NCBI GenBank assembly: GCA_018365815.1
Contig: JAGZJH010000019.1
Coordinates: forward strand, 1-43,053
DNA: 43,053 bases
Reading direction: 5' to 3'
DNA from: Erysipelotrichaceae bacterium
GTDB lineage: Bacteria; Bacillota_I; Bacilli_A; Erysipelotrichales; Coprobacillaceae
Under the pieces are notes generated by a model, which saw only the letters and a program-made list of their open reading frames with translations, did not search any database and was not told the origin of the DNA. Of the stretch, positions 32,002 to 41,044 are shown one piece after another (position 1 is the stretch's first letter; every line of letters begins with the position of its first letter). Made by a program: the position numbers and the translations under genes.

Positions 32002-33021
32002 ATGAAAATTTTAGTTACAGGTGGAGCAGGATTTATTGGTGGAAACTTTGTACATTATATGGTCAATAAATATCCTGAAGATATGATTGTCAATTTAGAT
32101 TTATTAACTTATGCAGGAAATTTAGAAACTTGTAAACCGGTTGAAGGAAAACCTAATTATAAATTTGTAAAAGGGGATATTGCTGACCGTGAATTCATTT
32201 TTAAATTATTTGAAGAAGAAAAATTTGATGTAGTTGTTAACTTTGCAGCTGAAAGCCATGTGGATAGAAGTATCACAAATCCAGAAATTTTTGTTAGAAC
32301 TAACGTATTAGGAACAACTACTTTAATGGATGCAGCTAAAGAATTTGGAGTTAAAAGATACCATCAAGTTTCAACAGACGAAGTGTATGGTGATTTACCA
32401 TTAGATCGTCCAGACTTATTCTTTACAGAAACAACTCCATTACACACATCTAGTCCATATAGTTCTTCTAAAGCAAGTGCTGATTTATTTGTTTTAGCGT
32501 ACCATAGAACTTTTGGATTACCAGTTACAATTAGTAGATGTTCAAATAATTATGGTCCATATCATTTTCCAGAAAAATTAATTCCATTAATGATTTCAAG
32601 AGCATTAGCTGATGAATCATTACCAGTATATGGTAAAGGTGAAAACGTTAGAGATTGGTTACACGTAGAAGATCATTGTGCGGCAATTGATTTAATCATT
32701 AGAAAAGGAAAAGTAGGGGAAGTTTATAATGTTGGCGGACATAATGAAAGAACTAATCTTGAAGTTGTAAAAACAATTTTAAAAGCATTAGGGAAACCGG
32801 AAAGTTTAATTAAATATGTTACAGATCGTCCAGGACATGATATGCGTTATGCAATTGATCCAACTAAGTTAGAAACAGAATTAGGATGGAAACCAAAATA
32901 TAATTTCGATACAGGAATTAAACAAACAATTGAATGGTATTTAAATAATAAAGAATGGTGGCAAAATATTTTAAGTGGTGAATACCAACAATATTTTGAA
33001 AAACAATACGGAAATAAATAG
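32002..33021 (+). CDS. rmlB: dTDP-glucose 4,6-dehydratase
   Basis: RmlB makes dTDP-4-keto-6-deoxyglucose using bound NAD+. The N-terminal Rossmann motif is TGGAGFIGGNF, and the active site is STDEVYGDL with the catalytic YSSSKASADLF (Tyr-x-x-x-Lys). AAESHVDRSI and SRCSNNYGPYHFPEKLIPL are conserved. It begins 4 nt after rmlC, using GAAGGAGAA inside the rmlC end. A hairpin with a T-run follows the gene. Confidence 0.97.
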   Translation: MKILVTGGAGFIGGNFVHYMVNKYPEDMIVNLDLLTYAGNLETCKPVEGKPNYKFVKGDIADREFIFKLFEEEKFDVVVNFAAESHVDRSITNPEIFVRTNVLGTTTLMDAAKEFGVKRYHQVSTDEVYGDLPLDRPDLFFTETTPLHTSSPYSSSKASADLFVLAYHRTFGLPVTISRCSNNYGPYHFPEKLIPLMISRALADESLPVYGKGENVRDWLHVEDHCAAIDLIIRKGKVGEVYNVGGHNERTNLEVVKTILKALGKPESLIKYVTDRPGHDMRYAIDPTKLETELGWKPKYNFDTGIKQTIEWYLNNKEWWQNILSGEYQQYFEKQYGNK

Positions 33022-33026
33022 AAACT

Positions 33027-33054
33027 AACCCATCTAAAAAGGTGGGTTTTCTTT
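33027..33054 (+). terminator. intra-operon hairpin between rmlB and rmlD
   Basis: AACCCATC (33027-33034) pairs with GGTGGGTT (33041-33048, one G-U) around a 6-nt A-rich loop. TTTTCTTT follows, and the rmlD ribosome site comes directly after. It is likely a partial terminator or an mRNA 3'-end stabiliser, since rmlD has no separate promoter that I can see. Confidence 0.65.
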
Positions 33055-33067
33055 GAAAGGAGATTTT

Positions 33068-33913
33068 ATGAAAGTATTAGTCACAGGTGTTAAAGGACAA
33101 CTTGGATATGATGTAGTTAAAGAATGTGAAAAAAGAAATATTGAAGCCATAGGTGTAGATGTTGAAGAAATGGATATTACAGATGCTTCAAAAGTAGAAG
33201 AAGTAATTAAATCATCTAATGTTGATGCAGTCATTCATTGTGCAGCTTGGACAGCGGTTGATAAAGCAGAAGATGAAGTTGAATTATGTACTAAAGTAAA
33301 TGTTGAGGGAACAAGAAATATTGCTAAAGTATGTAAAGAATTGTCAATTAAAATGATGTATATTTCTACTGATTATGTTTTTGATGGACAAGGTGAACAA
33401 TTATGGAATGAATATGATCAAAGAAATCCGTTAAATGTTTATGGTAAAACAAAATGCGAAGGCGAAATGGCAGTTGAAGAATTAGTAGAAAAAAGATTTA
33501 TTGTACGTATTGCTTGGGTATTTGGAGTAAACGGTAATAATTTTATTAAAACAATGCTACGATTAGGAAAAGAAAGAGGTTCGGTAAGTGTTGTAAGTGA
33601 TCAAATTGGTTCCCCAACTTATACTTATGATTTAGCACGTTTACTTGTAGATATGATTGAAACTGATAAATATGGTATTTATCATGCAACAAATGAAGGA
33701 TTATGTAGTTGGTATGAATTTGCGTGTGAAATTTTTAAACAAGCGAATTTAGAGGTTGAAGTTACACCGGTAAATTCTTCACAATTCCCTACAAAAGCAA
33801 AAAGACCATTTAATAGTCGTATGTCAAAAACTGAATTAGATAAAAATGGGTTTAAACGTTTACCAACTTGGCAAGATGCTTTAAGTCGATATTTAAAGGA
33901 AATAATGCAATAA
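33068..33913 (+). CDS. rmlD: dTDP-4-dehydrorhamnose reductase
   Basis: RmlD reduces the keto-sugar to dTDP-L-rhamnose with NAD(P)H. Visible are the Rossmann start VLVTGVKGQLGYDVV, HCAAWTAVDKAE, STDYVFDG, the catalytic YGKTKCEGE (Tyr-x-x-x-Lys), RIAWVFG and SDQIGSPTYTYDLA. The preferred start is ATG 33068 behind AAAGGAGA rather than the TTG at 33053. Length is 281 aa. Last step of the rhamnose donor pathway encoded here. Confidence 0.96.
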   Translation: MKVLVTGVKGQLGYDVVKECEKRNIEAIGVDVEEMDITDASKVEEVIKSSNVDAVIHCAAWTAVDKAEDEVELCTKVNVEGTRNIAKVCKELSIKMMYISTDYVFDGQGEQLWNEYDQRNPLNVYGKTKCEGEMAVEELVEKRFIVRIAWVFGVNGNNFIKTMLRLGKERGSVSVVSDQIGSPTYTYDLARLLVDMIETDKYGIYHATNEGLCSWYEFACEIFKQANLEVEVTPVNSSQFPTKAKRPFNSRMSKTELDKNGFKRLPTWQDALSRYLKEIMQ

Positions 33914-33974
33914 AAAATGATTACTATGATAATGTTATTTCCATTTTATGATATAAAAATAAAGAGGTAATACC

Positions 33975-34949
33975 ATGAAAAAATCTTTAGTAATTGCTGT
34001 TTATAATGGTGAAAAATACTTAATTGAACAACTTAATTCTGTATTAAACCAAACTGAAAAATTAGATGAAGTTATTTTGATAGATGATCTATCTACTGAT
34101 CAGTCATTTAATGTCGTAAAAAACTTTATTGAACAAAATAATTTATCCACATGGAAATTAATCAAAAATGAAAAAAATTTAGGTTATAAAGGCAATTTTA
34201 GAAAAGGATTAGAACTTGTTTCTGGAGATGTTATTTTCTTATCAGATCAAGATGATATTTGGCACGAAGATAAAGTAGAAAAAATATGCTATTTTATGAA
34301 TGATAATCCTAATATATTATCATTGGGTACAAGCTTTAATCTAATTGACGAACACACAAATAAATTTGAAATTCCTTTAAAAAAAGGATATGCCAATCAA
34401 AATTTAATTAATTTTCCAATCAAAGAAGATGAACTAATTAAAATTGATATAAAGTTTTTGCACCAAAGGAATTTTTGCCAAGGATGTACAATGGCATTTA
34501 AAAAAGAAATAAAAGATGAATTTTTAAAGGTATCAACACAAAAAAATCCACATGATTGGGAGATTAATCTTATTGCATGTAGTCATGGTGGAAGTTACTT
34601 CTATAATCACCCATTGATTGATTATAGAATACATGGTCATAATACAATTGGATTAGAAGAACAAATCTCTGGATTAGGTGAAGATTATCAAAGTAAAAGA
34701 GTTAATGAAAGAATTGATTTTTTGAATGATGAACTTCCCTTAATATTGTTCGCACTAAATTTAGAAGGATTTAGTTTAAAAGAAAAAAAGTTTTTAGCAA
34801 ATAAATATGATTATGTAAAAGAACGTATTCAATTAATTCAAAAACATAAGTGGTATAAAATTCTTATTAACTATTGTTTGGGAAAATATTTTGGAAAAGG
34901 AACTTTTAGAACAATGCTAGGGGATATGATTTCATCAGTTAAAAAATAA
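33975..34949 (+). CDS. family 2 glycosyltransferase, rhamnosyltransferase-like
   Basis: A 324-aa GT2 enzyme. VIAVYNGEKYLIEQLNSVLN begins the GT-A fold, LIDDLSTDQS follows, and LSDQDDIWHEDKV near residue 90 carries the metal-binding acids in the SDQDDxW form common in rhamnosyltransferases. HDWEINLIACSHG matches the acceptor/catalytic-base region. It follows rmlD by 61 nt with AAAGAGGTAATACC before the ATG, and probably adds rhamnose to the wall glycan. The exact linkage cannot be inferred. Confidence 0.87.
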   Translation: MKKSLVIAVYNGEKYLIEQLNSVLNQTEKLDEVILIDDLSTDQSFNVVKNFIEQNNLSTWKLIKNEKNLGYKGNFRKGLELVSGDVIFLSDQDDIWHEDKVEKICYFMNDNPNILSLGTSFNLIDEHTNKFEIPLKKGYANQNLINFPIKEDELIKIDIKFLHQRNFCQGCTMAFKKEIKDEFLKVSTQKNPHDWEINLIACSHGGSYFYNHPLIDYRIHGHNTIGLEEQISGLGEDYQSKRVNERIDFLNDELPLILFALNLEGFSLKEKKFLANKYDYVKERIQLIQKHKWYKILINYCLGKYFGKGTFRTMLGDMISSVKK

Positions 34950-34980
34950 TGAAAGATTTAATAATTGTAGGGATGATTAT

Positions 34981-35402
34981 ATGATTAGACAAGCAACAAA
35001 AGAAGATACTCAATCAATCATTATTCAAATTAACTAAATACGCTTTAGGATATGAAAATTTAGTTTATACCTAGAATAGAAATTATTATGAACAATCCAG
35101 AATATGCTATTTATGTATTTGAATACAATCAACAAATAGCAGGATATATTCATGCACAATTTTATAACACATTAAATTTAGACCCCTATGTAGAGGTATT
35201 AGAATTATGTGTAGACGAACAATTTAGAGGATTAAACATCGAAAAAAAACTACTTGAACAAGCAGAACAATGGGCAAAACTGAATCATAAAAAAGGTGTT
35301 CGTTTAGGTTCAAATAGCATTCGTACAAAAGTACATCAATTCGATCTTCATTTAGGTTATCAAAATTATAAAGACCATAAGATATTAAAAAAAGACTTTT
35401 AA
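34981..35402 (+). pseudogene. broken GNAT-family N-acetyltransferase gene
   Basis: From ATG 34981 the frame reads MIRQATKEDTQSII and stops at TAA 35035-35037. A shifted frame continues KYALGYENLVY, and a further shift near 35071 leads into the frame that runs NNPEYAIYVFEYN to 35402. That last part holds the acetyl-CoA-binding region (VLELCVDEQFRGLNIEKKLL) and a GNAT C-terminus (LGYQNYKDHKILKKDF). Two single-base frameshifts therefore split one GNAT gene of about 140 aa. An intact 104-aa tail from ATG 35088 could still be made but lacks the N-terminal strands. Sequencing error is possible but two indels make decay likelier. Confidence 0.75.
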
Positions 35403-35423
35403 GATGGTAATCGCCATCTTTTT
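35401..35423 (+). terminator. intrinsic terminator after the GNAT remnant
   Basis: AAGATGG (35401-35407) pairs with CCATCTT (35414-35420) around TAATCG, followed by TTT and further T-rich sequence. It contains the GNAT stop codon. Confidence 0.75.
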
Positions 35424-35451
35424 AATTTTTAATGAAATTAACTATTAAAAA

Positions 35452-35460
35452 TGTTATAAT
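35452..35460 (+). promoter_or_regulatory. extended -10 promoter before the DUF1972 glycosyltransferase
   Basis: A perfect TATAAT (35455-35460) is preceded by TGT (35452-35454), giving an extended -10. The hexamer 17 bp upstream (ATGAAA, 35432-35437) is a weak -35. It lies between the terminator and the next gene's start at 35499. Confidence 0.55.
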
Positions 35461-35498
35461 AAGCAATAATATAAATAAATGAATTGAAGGTGGAAAAA

Positions 35499-36668
35499 TT
35501 GAAACATATTTTTATCATAGGTTGTAAAGGATTACCGGCTAAATATGGAGGATTTGAAACATTTGCAGACCAATTAGTTGCTGACAAGGTTTCTAAAGAA
35601 ATTAAATACCATGTTGCATGTATGGCTAATGATGAAGGTGAATTTGAATATCACGAGGCAAGATGCTTTAACGTTCCGATGATTAATATTGGACCTGCTA
35701 AAGTCATTTATTATGACATTATGGCAATGAAAATGACAATGGAATATATTGAAAAACATCAAATAAAAGATGCAATTATTTATATGCTGGGTTGTACTGC
35801 AGGACCATTTATGTTTAATATGTGGAAAAAAATGAAAAAATTAGGGATTACTTTTTACATTAATCCTGATGGACATGAATGGAAAAGATCTAAATGGATT
35901 TATCCTATTCAAAAATATCTAAAATATTCAGAAAGAGTTTTAGTTAAACATTGTAACCAAGTTATTAGCGATTCAATTGGAATTGAAAAATATATTTTAA
36001 AAGAATATGCAAAATATCAACCAACTTCTACATTTATTGCATATGGTGCATATCTTCATGATGAACATTATGCAATGAATAAACTAGAACAACTTTATGA
36101 ATGGTATAAGCAATTTGATATTGTTAATCATGAATATTATCTAATTGTAGGAAGATTTGTTCCAGAAAATAACTACAAAACAATGATTCAAGAATTTATG
36201 AAAAGTTCAACACGCAAAAAATTAGTCATTATTACAAACGTTTCTCATAATAAATTTTACCAACGATTAAAAAAGGAAACACACTTTGAAAAAGACTCAC
36301 GTATTAAATTTGTGGGAACTGTTTACGATCAAGAACTACTATACTTAATTCGTAAAAATGCTTTTGCTTATATCCATGGCCATGAAGTAGGAGGAACTAA
36401 CCCTTCATTATTAGAATCATTAGCAACTACCGAAATTAATTTATTATTAGATGTAGACTTTAATAAAAGTGTAGGATTAGAAGGTGCTAAATATTTTAAT
36501 AAAGAAAGTGGAAACTTAGCAATGCTTATTAATCATGTTGAAAATGATTTAGATGAAAAACAAATTGAAAAAATGTCACTTAATGCTAAACAAAGAATTA
36601 AAGAAGTTTACAATTGGCCTTTAATTATTAATCAATATGAACAATTGTTTTTGAAAGGAAAGTTATGA
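35499..36668 (+). CDS. DUF1972-type rhamnosyltransferase (Cps2T/RgpA-like)
   Basis: A GT-B fold enzyme of 389 aa. IIGCKGLPAKYGGFETFADQ at the N-terminus is the DUF1972 signature, and the C-terminal half has LIVGRFVPENNYKTMI and HGHEVGGTNPSLLESLA, the donor-binding region. Characterised relatives attach the first rhamnose to the lipid-linked acceptor in streptococcal capsule and rhamnan synthesis. The start is TTG 35499, 5 nt after AAGGTGG. The longer frame from TTG 35484 would place the ribosome site inside the gene. It overlaps the next gene by 4 nt (ATGA). Confidence 0.88.
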   Translation: MKHIFIIGCKGLPAKYGGFETFADQLVADKVSKEIKYHVACMANDEGEFEYHEARCFNVPMINIGPAKVIYYDIMAMKMTMEYIEKHQIKDAIIYMLGCTAGPFMFNMWKKMKKLGITFYINPDGHEWKRSKWIYPIQKYLKYSERVLVKHCNQVISDSIGIEKYILKEYAKYQPTSTFIAYGAYLHDEHYAMNKLEQLYEWYKQFDIVNHEYYLIVGRFVPENNYKTMIQEFMKSSTRKKLVIITNVSHNKFYQRLKKETHFEKDSRIKFVGTVYDQELLYLIRKNAFAYIHGHEVGGTNPSLLESLATTEINLLLDVDFNKSVGLEGAKYFNKESGNLAMLINHVENDLDEKQIEKMSLNAKQRIKEVYNWPLIINQYEQLFLKGKL

Positions 36669-37750
36669 AAAAGATTTTAGTAATTACAAATATGTATCCT
36701 TCTAAAAAATATCCTCATTATGGAATTTTTATTAAAAATACAGTGAATTTATTAAAAGAAAATGGATATAAAGTCGATGTTGTGAGTATGCCAAAACATG
36801 ATTTTGTGGTATTAAAAGCTTTAGACTATGTTATTTTTTATGCATTAGCTATTTTCAAAGGTATTTTTGGTGGGTATCATTATATATATGGACATTATGT
36901 CTCACATATTGTGACACCTGTAAAAGTAATTCATCGTTTTAAACCTAAAATTAAAATTATTTTAAATGTTCATGGTAATGATATTATCATTGAAGAAGAA
37001 TGGATGTATAAAAACGAAAAAAGAAGTGCTTCAATTTTACCATTAGCTAGTAAAGTTGTTGCTCCTTCAAAATATTTTAAAAAACAATTAATGCAACTTT
37101 ATAATGTTCCTGAAGATAAAATAGTTTTATATCCATCTGGTGGAATTAATCTCAATACATTTTATAAACAAGATAGTATAAGTGCAAAAAAAGCATTGGG
37201 ATTAGATCCAAATATCAATTATATAGGATATGTCAGTAGAGTAGATGCTCATAAAGGGTGGGAAATTTTTGTCCAAATGGCAAAAGAATTAACTCTAAAA
37301 AATGACCCAAGGAAATTTATTTTAGTCGGAAGCGGTGATCAAGACAGTCAATTAGATGCATTGATTAAAGAAAATCACTTAGAGGATATTATCATACGTT
37401 TTCCACTTATTGACCAACAAAAACTTGCCTATGTATACAACAGTTTAGAATATTTTATCTTTCCAACATATCGTAAAAGTGAAAGTTTAGGATTAGTTGG
37501 ATTAGAAGCGATGGCTTGTGGATGTATTTGTATAGTTGCAAACAACTTTGGACCGACAAGTTATGTTGTTGATGGTGAAAATGGCTATTTCTTTGAGTCA
37601 AAAAGTATGGTAAACTTAGTACATAGGATCGAGTCTATTGATAAACTAAGCGATGAGCAAAAAACAAAGATTAAGATTTTTGCATTAAAAACCGCTCAAC
37701 AATTTGATGTTAATGTAACCGCAAAGCAGATTCTAAAAGTATTTGAATAA
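36665..37750 (+). CDS. family 4 (GT-B) glycosyltransferase
   Basis: A 361-aa enzyme. ITNMYPSKKYPHYGIFIKN is the typical N-terminal loop of WcaL/AmsK-like GT4 proteins, VHGNDI lies in the acceptor half, GYVSRVDAHKGW and ILVGSGDQDSQL lie at the domain junction, and ESLGLVGLEAMACGC carries the EX7E donor-binding motif. Coupled to the previous gene by an ATGA overlap with GAAAGGAAAG upstream, so both probably build successive linkages of the same glycan. Donor sugar unknown. Confidence 0.88.
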   Translation: MKKILVITNMYPSKKYPHYGIFIKNTVNLLKENGYKVDVVSMPKHDFVVLKALDYVIFYALAIFKGIFGGYHYIYGHYVSHIVTPVKVIHRFKPKIKIILNVHGNDIIIEEEWMYKNEKRSASILPLASKVVAPSKYFKKQLMQLYNVPEDKIVLYPSGGINLNTFYKQDSISAKKALGLDPNINYIGYVSRVDAHKGWEIFVQMAKELTLKNDPRKFILVGSGDQDSQLDALIKENHLEDIIIRFPLIDQQKLAYVYNSLEYFIFPTYRKSESLGLVGLEAMACGCICIVANNFGPTSYVVDGENGYFFESKSMVNLVHRIESIDKLSDEQKTKIKIFALKTAQQFDVNVTAKQILKVFE

Positions 37751-37761
37751 GGAGACAATCA

Positions 37762-38670
37762 ATGAAACAAGTTAAAAATTTAAAAGTTAGAAAAGCAGTA
37801 ATACCAGCAGCAGGATTAGGGACAAGATTTTTACCTGCAACAAAAGCATTACCAAAAGAAATGCTACCTATTGTAGATATTCCAACTGTTCAATATATCG
37901 TAGAAGAAGCAGTAGAGAGTGGAATAGAAGAAATTTTAATTATTACTAATAGTACAAAACATGTTATGGAAAATCATTTCGATAAAAACTACGAACTTGA
38001 AGAAAGGTTAAAAGCTTCTGGGAAAAATGCACAATTAGAAATGATTAACGATATTGCAAATTTAGCTAATATTTTCTACATTCGTCAAAAAGAACCAAGA
38101 GGATTAGGAGATGCTATTTTATGTGCTAAATCATTTATCGGTGATGAACCTTTTGCGATTTTATTAGGTGATGATGTCGTGGTTAATGAAGGAGGAGAAC
38201 CTGCATTAAAACAATTAATTAATCAATATGATAGCGTCCAAGCCTCAGTGGTTGGGGTACAAACTGTCGCTAAAAAAGATGTGAACAAATATGGAATAGT
38301 AGATCCATCAAAATCACATCCTGCTAAAGGACGTTTAGTTAAATTAACTGACATGGTAGAAAAACCAGCAGTAGACAAAGCTCCAAGTCAATTAGCAGTG
38401 TTAGGAAGATATGTTTTAACACCTGAAATTTTTGATTTACTTGAAACACAAGAAAAAGGTGCTGGTAATGAGGTACAATTAACAGATGCTATTAAGCGAT
38501 TAATGGATCGCCAAGCAGTGTATGCTTATGATTTTGAAGGAAATCGCTATGATGTAGGAGATAAGTTTGGTTTTATTAAAGCAACAATTGACTTTGCATT
38601 AAAAAGAGATGAATTAAAACAACAAGTACAAGATTATATTAATAGTTTAGTAATTAAAAATGATAAGTAA
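37762..38670 (+). CDS. galU: UTP-glucose-1-phosphate uridylyltransferase
   Basis: GalU makes UDP-glucose, a donor for wall glycans and glycolipids. AAGLGTRFLPATKALPKEML (residues 15-34) is the nucleotide-binding signature. EPRGLGDAI, LLGDDVV, KYGIVDP and VEKP are further family marks. At 302 aa it has normal length. AAGGAGAC precedes the ATG, 11 nt after the GT4 gene. The UTP it consumes comes from the pathway encoded by the pyr operon at the start of the window. Confidence 0.96.
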   Translation: MKQVKNLKVRKAVIPAAGLGTRFLPATKALPKEMLPIVDIPTVQYIVEEAVESGIEEILIITNSTKHVMENHFDKNYELEERLKASGKNAQLEMINDIANLANIFYIRQKEPRGLGDAILCAKSFIGDEPFAILLGDDVVVNEGGEPALKQLINQYDSVQASVVGVQTVAKKDVNKYGIVDPSKSHPAKGRLVKLTDMVEKPAVDKAPSQLAVLGRYVLTPEIFDLLETQEKGAGNEVQLTDAIKRLMDRQAVYAYDFEGNRYDVGDKFGFIKATIDFALKRDELKQQVQDYINSLVIKNDK

Positions 38671-38694
38671 TTATTAAAGGAGAACTTTATAAAT

Positions 38695-38805
38695 AAGATA
38701 AATTGATTAAAAGAATTATAATTCTCATATATTTTATAAATTTATCTTTTCATAACCTCTTAAATATATTAAGATGACTAATGAAAAGCAAAAAGTCATC
38801 TTTTT
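38695..38805 (+). terminator. two consecutive hairpins after galU
   Basis: First, AAGATAAATT (38695-38704) pairs with AATTTATCTT (38739-38748) enclosing a small AGAATT/AATTCT helix. Second, AAGATGACT (38771-38779) pairs with AGTCATCTT (38794-38802), followed by TTT (five Ts from 38801). The second is the better terminator. A Shine-Dalgarno-like AAAGGAGAA near 38676-38684 has no usable start behind it. Confidence 0.7.
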
Positions 38806-38844
38806 ATCTTGAAATAAGATTGTTAATGTAAGGTAGGTGGTAAA

Positions 38845-39555
38845 ATGATTAGTATTATATGTATATGTAACCAAAGAAAAGTTTATAATCAATTTTTAAA
38901 AAAGTCATTAGATCGTCAACATCAGTGTAGTTATGAATTGTTGGTAATTGATAATTCAAATCATCAATATTCAAGTGCTGCTTACGCTTTTAATCAAATG
39001 GCTAAAAAGGCTAAGGGCGATTTATTGATGTTTGTTCATCAAGATATGGAACTTTGTGATGATTATTTTTTAAATAAAGTTGAAAGCACATTTAAAGAAA
39101 ATGATAATTTAGGAATAGTAGGGATTTTAGGAAGAAAAGACGATGAAATAATTGGAAATATGAACACTTTAACGACAAATAGTTTAGTCAGCCCTCATCA
39201 CATTGACACACTCACAACGGTTAATAGTTTAGATGAATGTCTATTTGTTATTCCTAAATCCATTGTACTTGAATACCCATTTGACGAAAGAGTTTGTCAT
39301 CATTGGCATTTATATGCCGTAGAATATTGTTATCATATGAAATCACTGAATAAAACTGTTGCGGTATTACCACTAGATACCTACCATGCGTCTTATGGTG
39401 ATTTTATGAATGAAGGTTATTATCAAACCCTTGAACGACTCGCCAAAAAATATCATCATCAATTTAAAAAAATCGATACTACTATACGTTCATGGTCAAC
39501 CAACCCATTATTACTTAAACTTAACATTCAATATTTAAGATACAAAAAGGGATAG
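38845..39555 (+). CDS. family 2-like glycosyltransferase
   Basis: A 236-aa GT-A-like protein. SIICICNQRKVYNQFLKKSL and LLVIDNSNHQYSSAAYAFN form the start. The metal site is FVHQDMEL near residue 73, the HQD form seen in small GT2-like proteins of capsule loci. AVLPLDTYHASYGDFMNEGY lies near the end. It lacks the classical second half and membrane segments. AAGGTAGGTGG precedes the ATG. Forms a pair with the next GT gene (4-nt gap). Specificity unknown. Confidence 0.8.
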   Translation: MISIICICNQRKVYNQFLKKSLDRQHQCSYELLVIDNSNHQYSSAAYAFNQMAKKAKGDLLMFVHQDMELCDDYFLNKVESTFKENDNLGIVGILGRKDDEIIGNMNTLTTNSLVSPHHIDTLTTVNSLDECLFVIPKSIVLEYPFDERVCHHWHLYAVEYCYHMKSLNKTVAVLPLDTYHASYGDFMNEGYYQTLERLAKKYHHQFKKIDTTIRSWSTNPLLLKLNIQYLRYKKG

Positions 39556-39559
39556 CTAT

Positions 39560-40441
39560 ATGGATAAAATAGGAATTATTTTAGTGAATTATAACGCTTA
39601 TCAAGATACACTAGAATGTATTGAGAGTTTAGGTAAAATGACATATTTAAACTATGAAATCATTGTTGTTGATAACTTTTCAAGTGATAATTCACTTTCT
39701 CAATTAAAACAAATCAAAAACATTCATCTAATTGAAGCTAAACAAAACGGTGGTTTTGCTTATGGCAATAATTTAGGGATTCACTATGCTTTAAAACATG
39801 GGTGCAATCAGGTTTTATTACTTAATAACGATACCACAGTAGAACCGGATTTTTTAGAAAAAATGATTAAAACAAGTCAAAATCAAAATATTGGAATCGT
39901 TGCTCCTAAGATTTTAAACTATTATGATCGTCATATTATTTGGTCAGCTGGTGGGACAATTAATTGGCGTTTATTTGTGGGATATAACGATCAAACCGGA
40001 ATGATTGATTCAAAGATTAAAGAAGTCAAAGACGTGGAATTTAGTAATGGTTGTTGCTTATTAATTAAAAAAGAAGTCATTGAAACAATAGGGGATTTAC
40101 CTGAAGATTATTTCATGTATTATGAAGATCTTGATTATTGTTTACAAGTTAGGAAAAATTACCGTATTATTTATAATAGTGAAGCTGTTATTTATCATAA
40201 AGTATCAGCAAGTAGCGGAATTGAATCTCCTTTTCAATTAGAATGGGTGACAAGAAGTCAATTAAAATTTATGAATAAATATCAACATTACGTAGATTAT
40301 AAAACATTTAAAAAATGTAAAGTTGAAATATATTTAAGAAAATATGCTCGAATTTTATCTTATTTATTTAAATTTGATTATACAAGAGCTCATGCTATTT
40401 TAAAAGGAATGGATCAAAAAAAACTATCACCTCATCAGTGA
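39560..40441 (+). CDS. family 2 glycosyltransferase, WbbL/rhamnosyltransferase-like
   Basis: A 293-aa GT2 enzyme with IILVNYNAYQDTLECIESL, VVDNFSSDNS, NGGFAYGNNLGIHYAL, the metal site LLNNDTTVEPDF near 95, and YEDLDYCLQVRKN. This set is characteristic of WbbL-type rhamnosyltransferases. With the rml genes nearby, it likely adds rhamnose. The stop codon lies within the following terminator stem. Last plus-strand gene of the glycan cluster. Confidence 0.88.
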   Translation: MDKIGIILVNYNAYQDTLECIESLGKMTYLNYEIIVVDNFSSDNSLSQLKQIKNIHLIEAKQNGGFAYGNNLGIHYALKHGCNQVLLLNNDTTVEPDFLEKMIKTSQNQNIGIVAPKILNYYDRHIIWSAGGTINWRLFVGYNDQTGMIDSKIKEVKDVEFSNGCCLLIKKEVIETIGDLPEDYFMYYEDLDYCLQVRKNYRIIYNSEAVIYHKVSASSGIESPFQLEWVTRSQLKFMNKYQHYVDYKTFKKCKVEIYLRKYARILSYLFKFDYTRAHAILKGMDQKKLSPHQ

Positions 40442-40450
40442 TAGTTTTTT
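40418..40450. terminator. strong bidirectional terminator
   Basis: AAAAAACTATCAC (40418-40430) pairs with GTGATAGTTTTTT (40438-40450) around a 7-nt loop, giving T-runs on both strands. It overlaps the stop codons of the convergent GT2 gene and DUF4125 gene and can serve both. Confidence 0.9.
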
Positions 40451-41042
40451 AAAGTTTTGCTTCTGCTTCTTCTAAAGATTCATAACCATAAAATTTAATT
40501 GTTTCATGCATAATACTTGTGACTAAGTTAATATTACATTTATAATAATCGACAATCATTTGTGTATATAATATTAAAGTTTGTTTTGAATAAGTCATTA
40601 ACTCTCCACGTAAATAAGTTTCAAATGAAGTGTGTTCATGACTATCGTGAGTAGAATAAGATTGCCTTGATAGTTGAATTAACTTTGGAAAATGACGTTT
40701 AAATTCTTTGCGCCAATGAAGTTGAATTTCTACAATTTGTTCAATAATTTCAAGTGCTTGATCATCTAAAGGTTCAAAATAATCTTTAATTTGTTCATAT
40801 TCCTCAAGATGAGTATAAGCCATCATTCGAGCATATTTTTCAAGAATAAGATTACGAGAATGTGCTTTGGCTTCTTTTAAATCATTAAGATAAGAAACTA
40901 AAACTTCATGAGCAAAACATTTATATTGACTAGCACGCATAATATAAAATGTTTCATAGTCATCTTGACAATTTGCTCGTCCTCCTGTGTTTTCAACGTT
41001 TTGAAACATTTCCCATTCTAAATTTACAATTTCATTAATCAT
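40449..41042 (-). CDS. DUF4125 family protein
   Basis: A 197-aa, mostly helical, soluble protein. INEIVNLEWEMFQNVENTGGRANCQDD is the characteristic DUF4125 start, followed by FYIMRASQY. No catalytic motif is recognised. It begins 2 nt after the stop of the DUF4037/TPR gene with GGAGGG upstream (the stop TAA is part of the spacer), so the two are co-translated. These two domains are found together in other Bacillota, suggesting a joint function. None is established to my knowledge. Confidence 0.85.
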   Translation of the reverse strand: MINEIVNLEWEMFQNVENTGGRANCQDDYETFYIMRASQYKCFAHEVLVSYLNDLKEAKAHSRNLILEKYARMMAYTHLEEYEQIKDYFEPLDDQALEIIEQIVEIQLHWRKEFKRHFPKLIQLSRQSYSTHDSHEHTSFETYLRGELMTYSKQTLILYTQMIVDYYKCNINLVTSIMHETIKFYGYESLEEAEAKL

Positions 41043-41044
41043 TT

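Noticed and set aside
470..35762. Many antisense or out-of-frame open frames of 60-120 codons (for example 510-707, 3784-3999, 10091-10324, 13600-13944, 23956-24318)
   Set aside because: They lie inside conserved genes on the other strand or frame, lack ribosome sites and have no protein-family features; they are expected in A/T-rich DNA.
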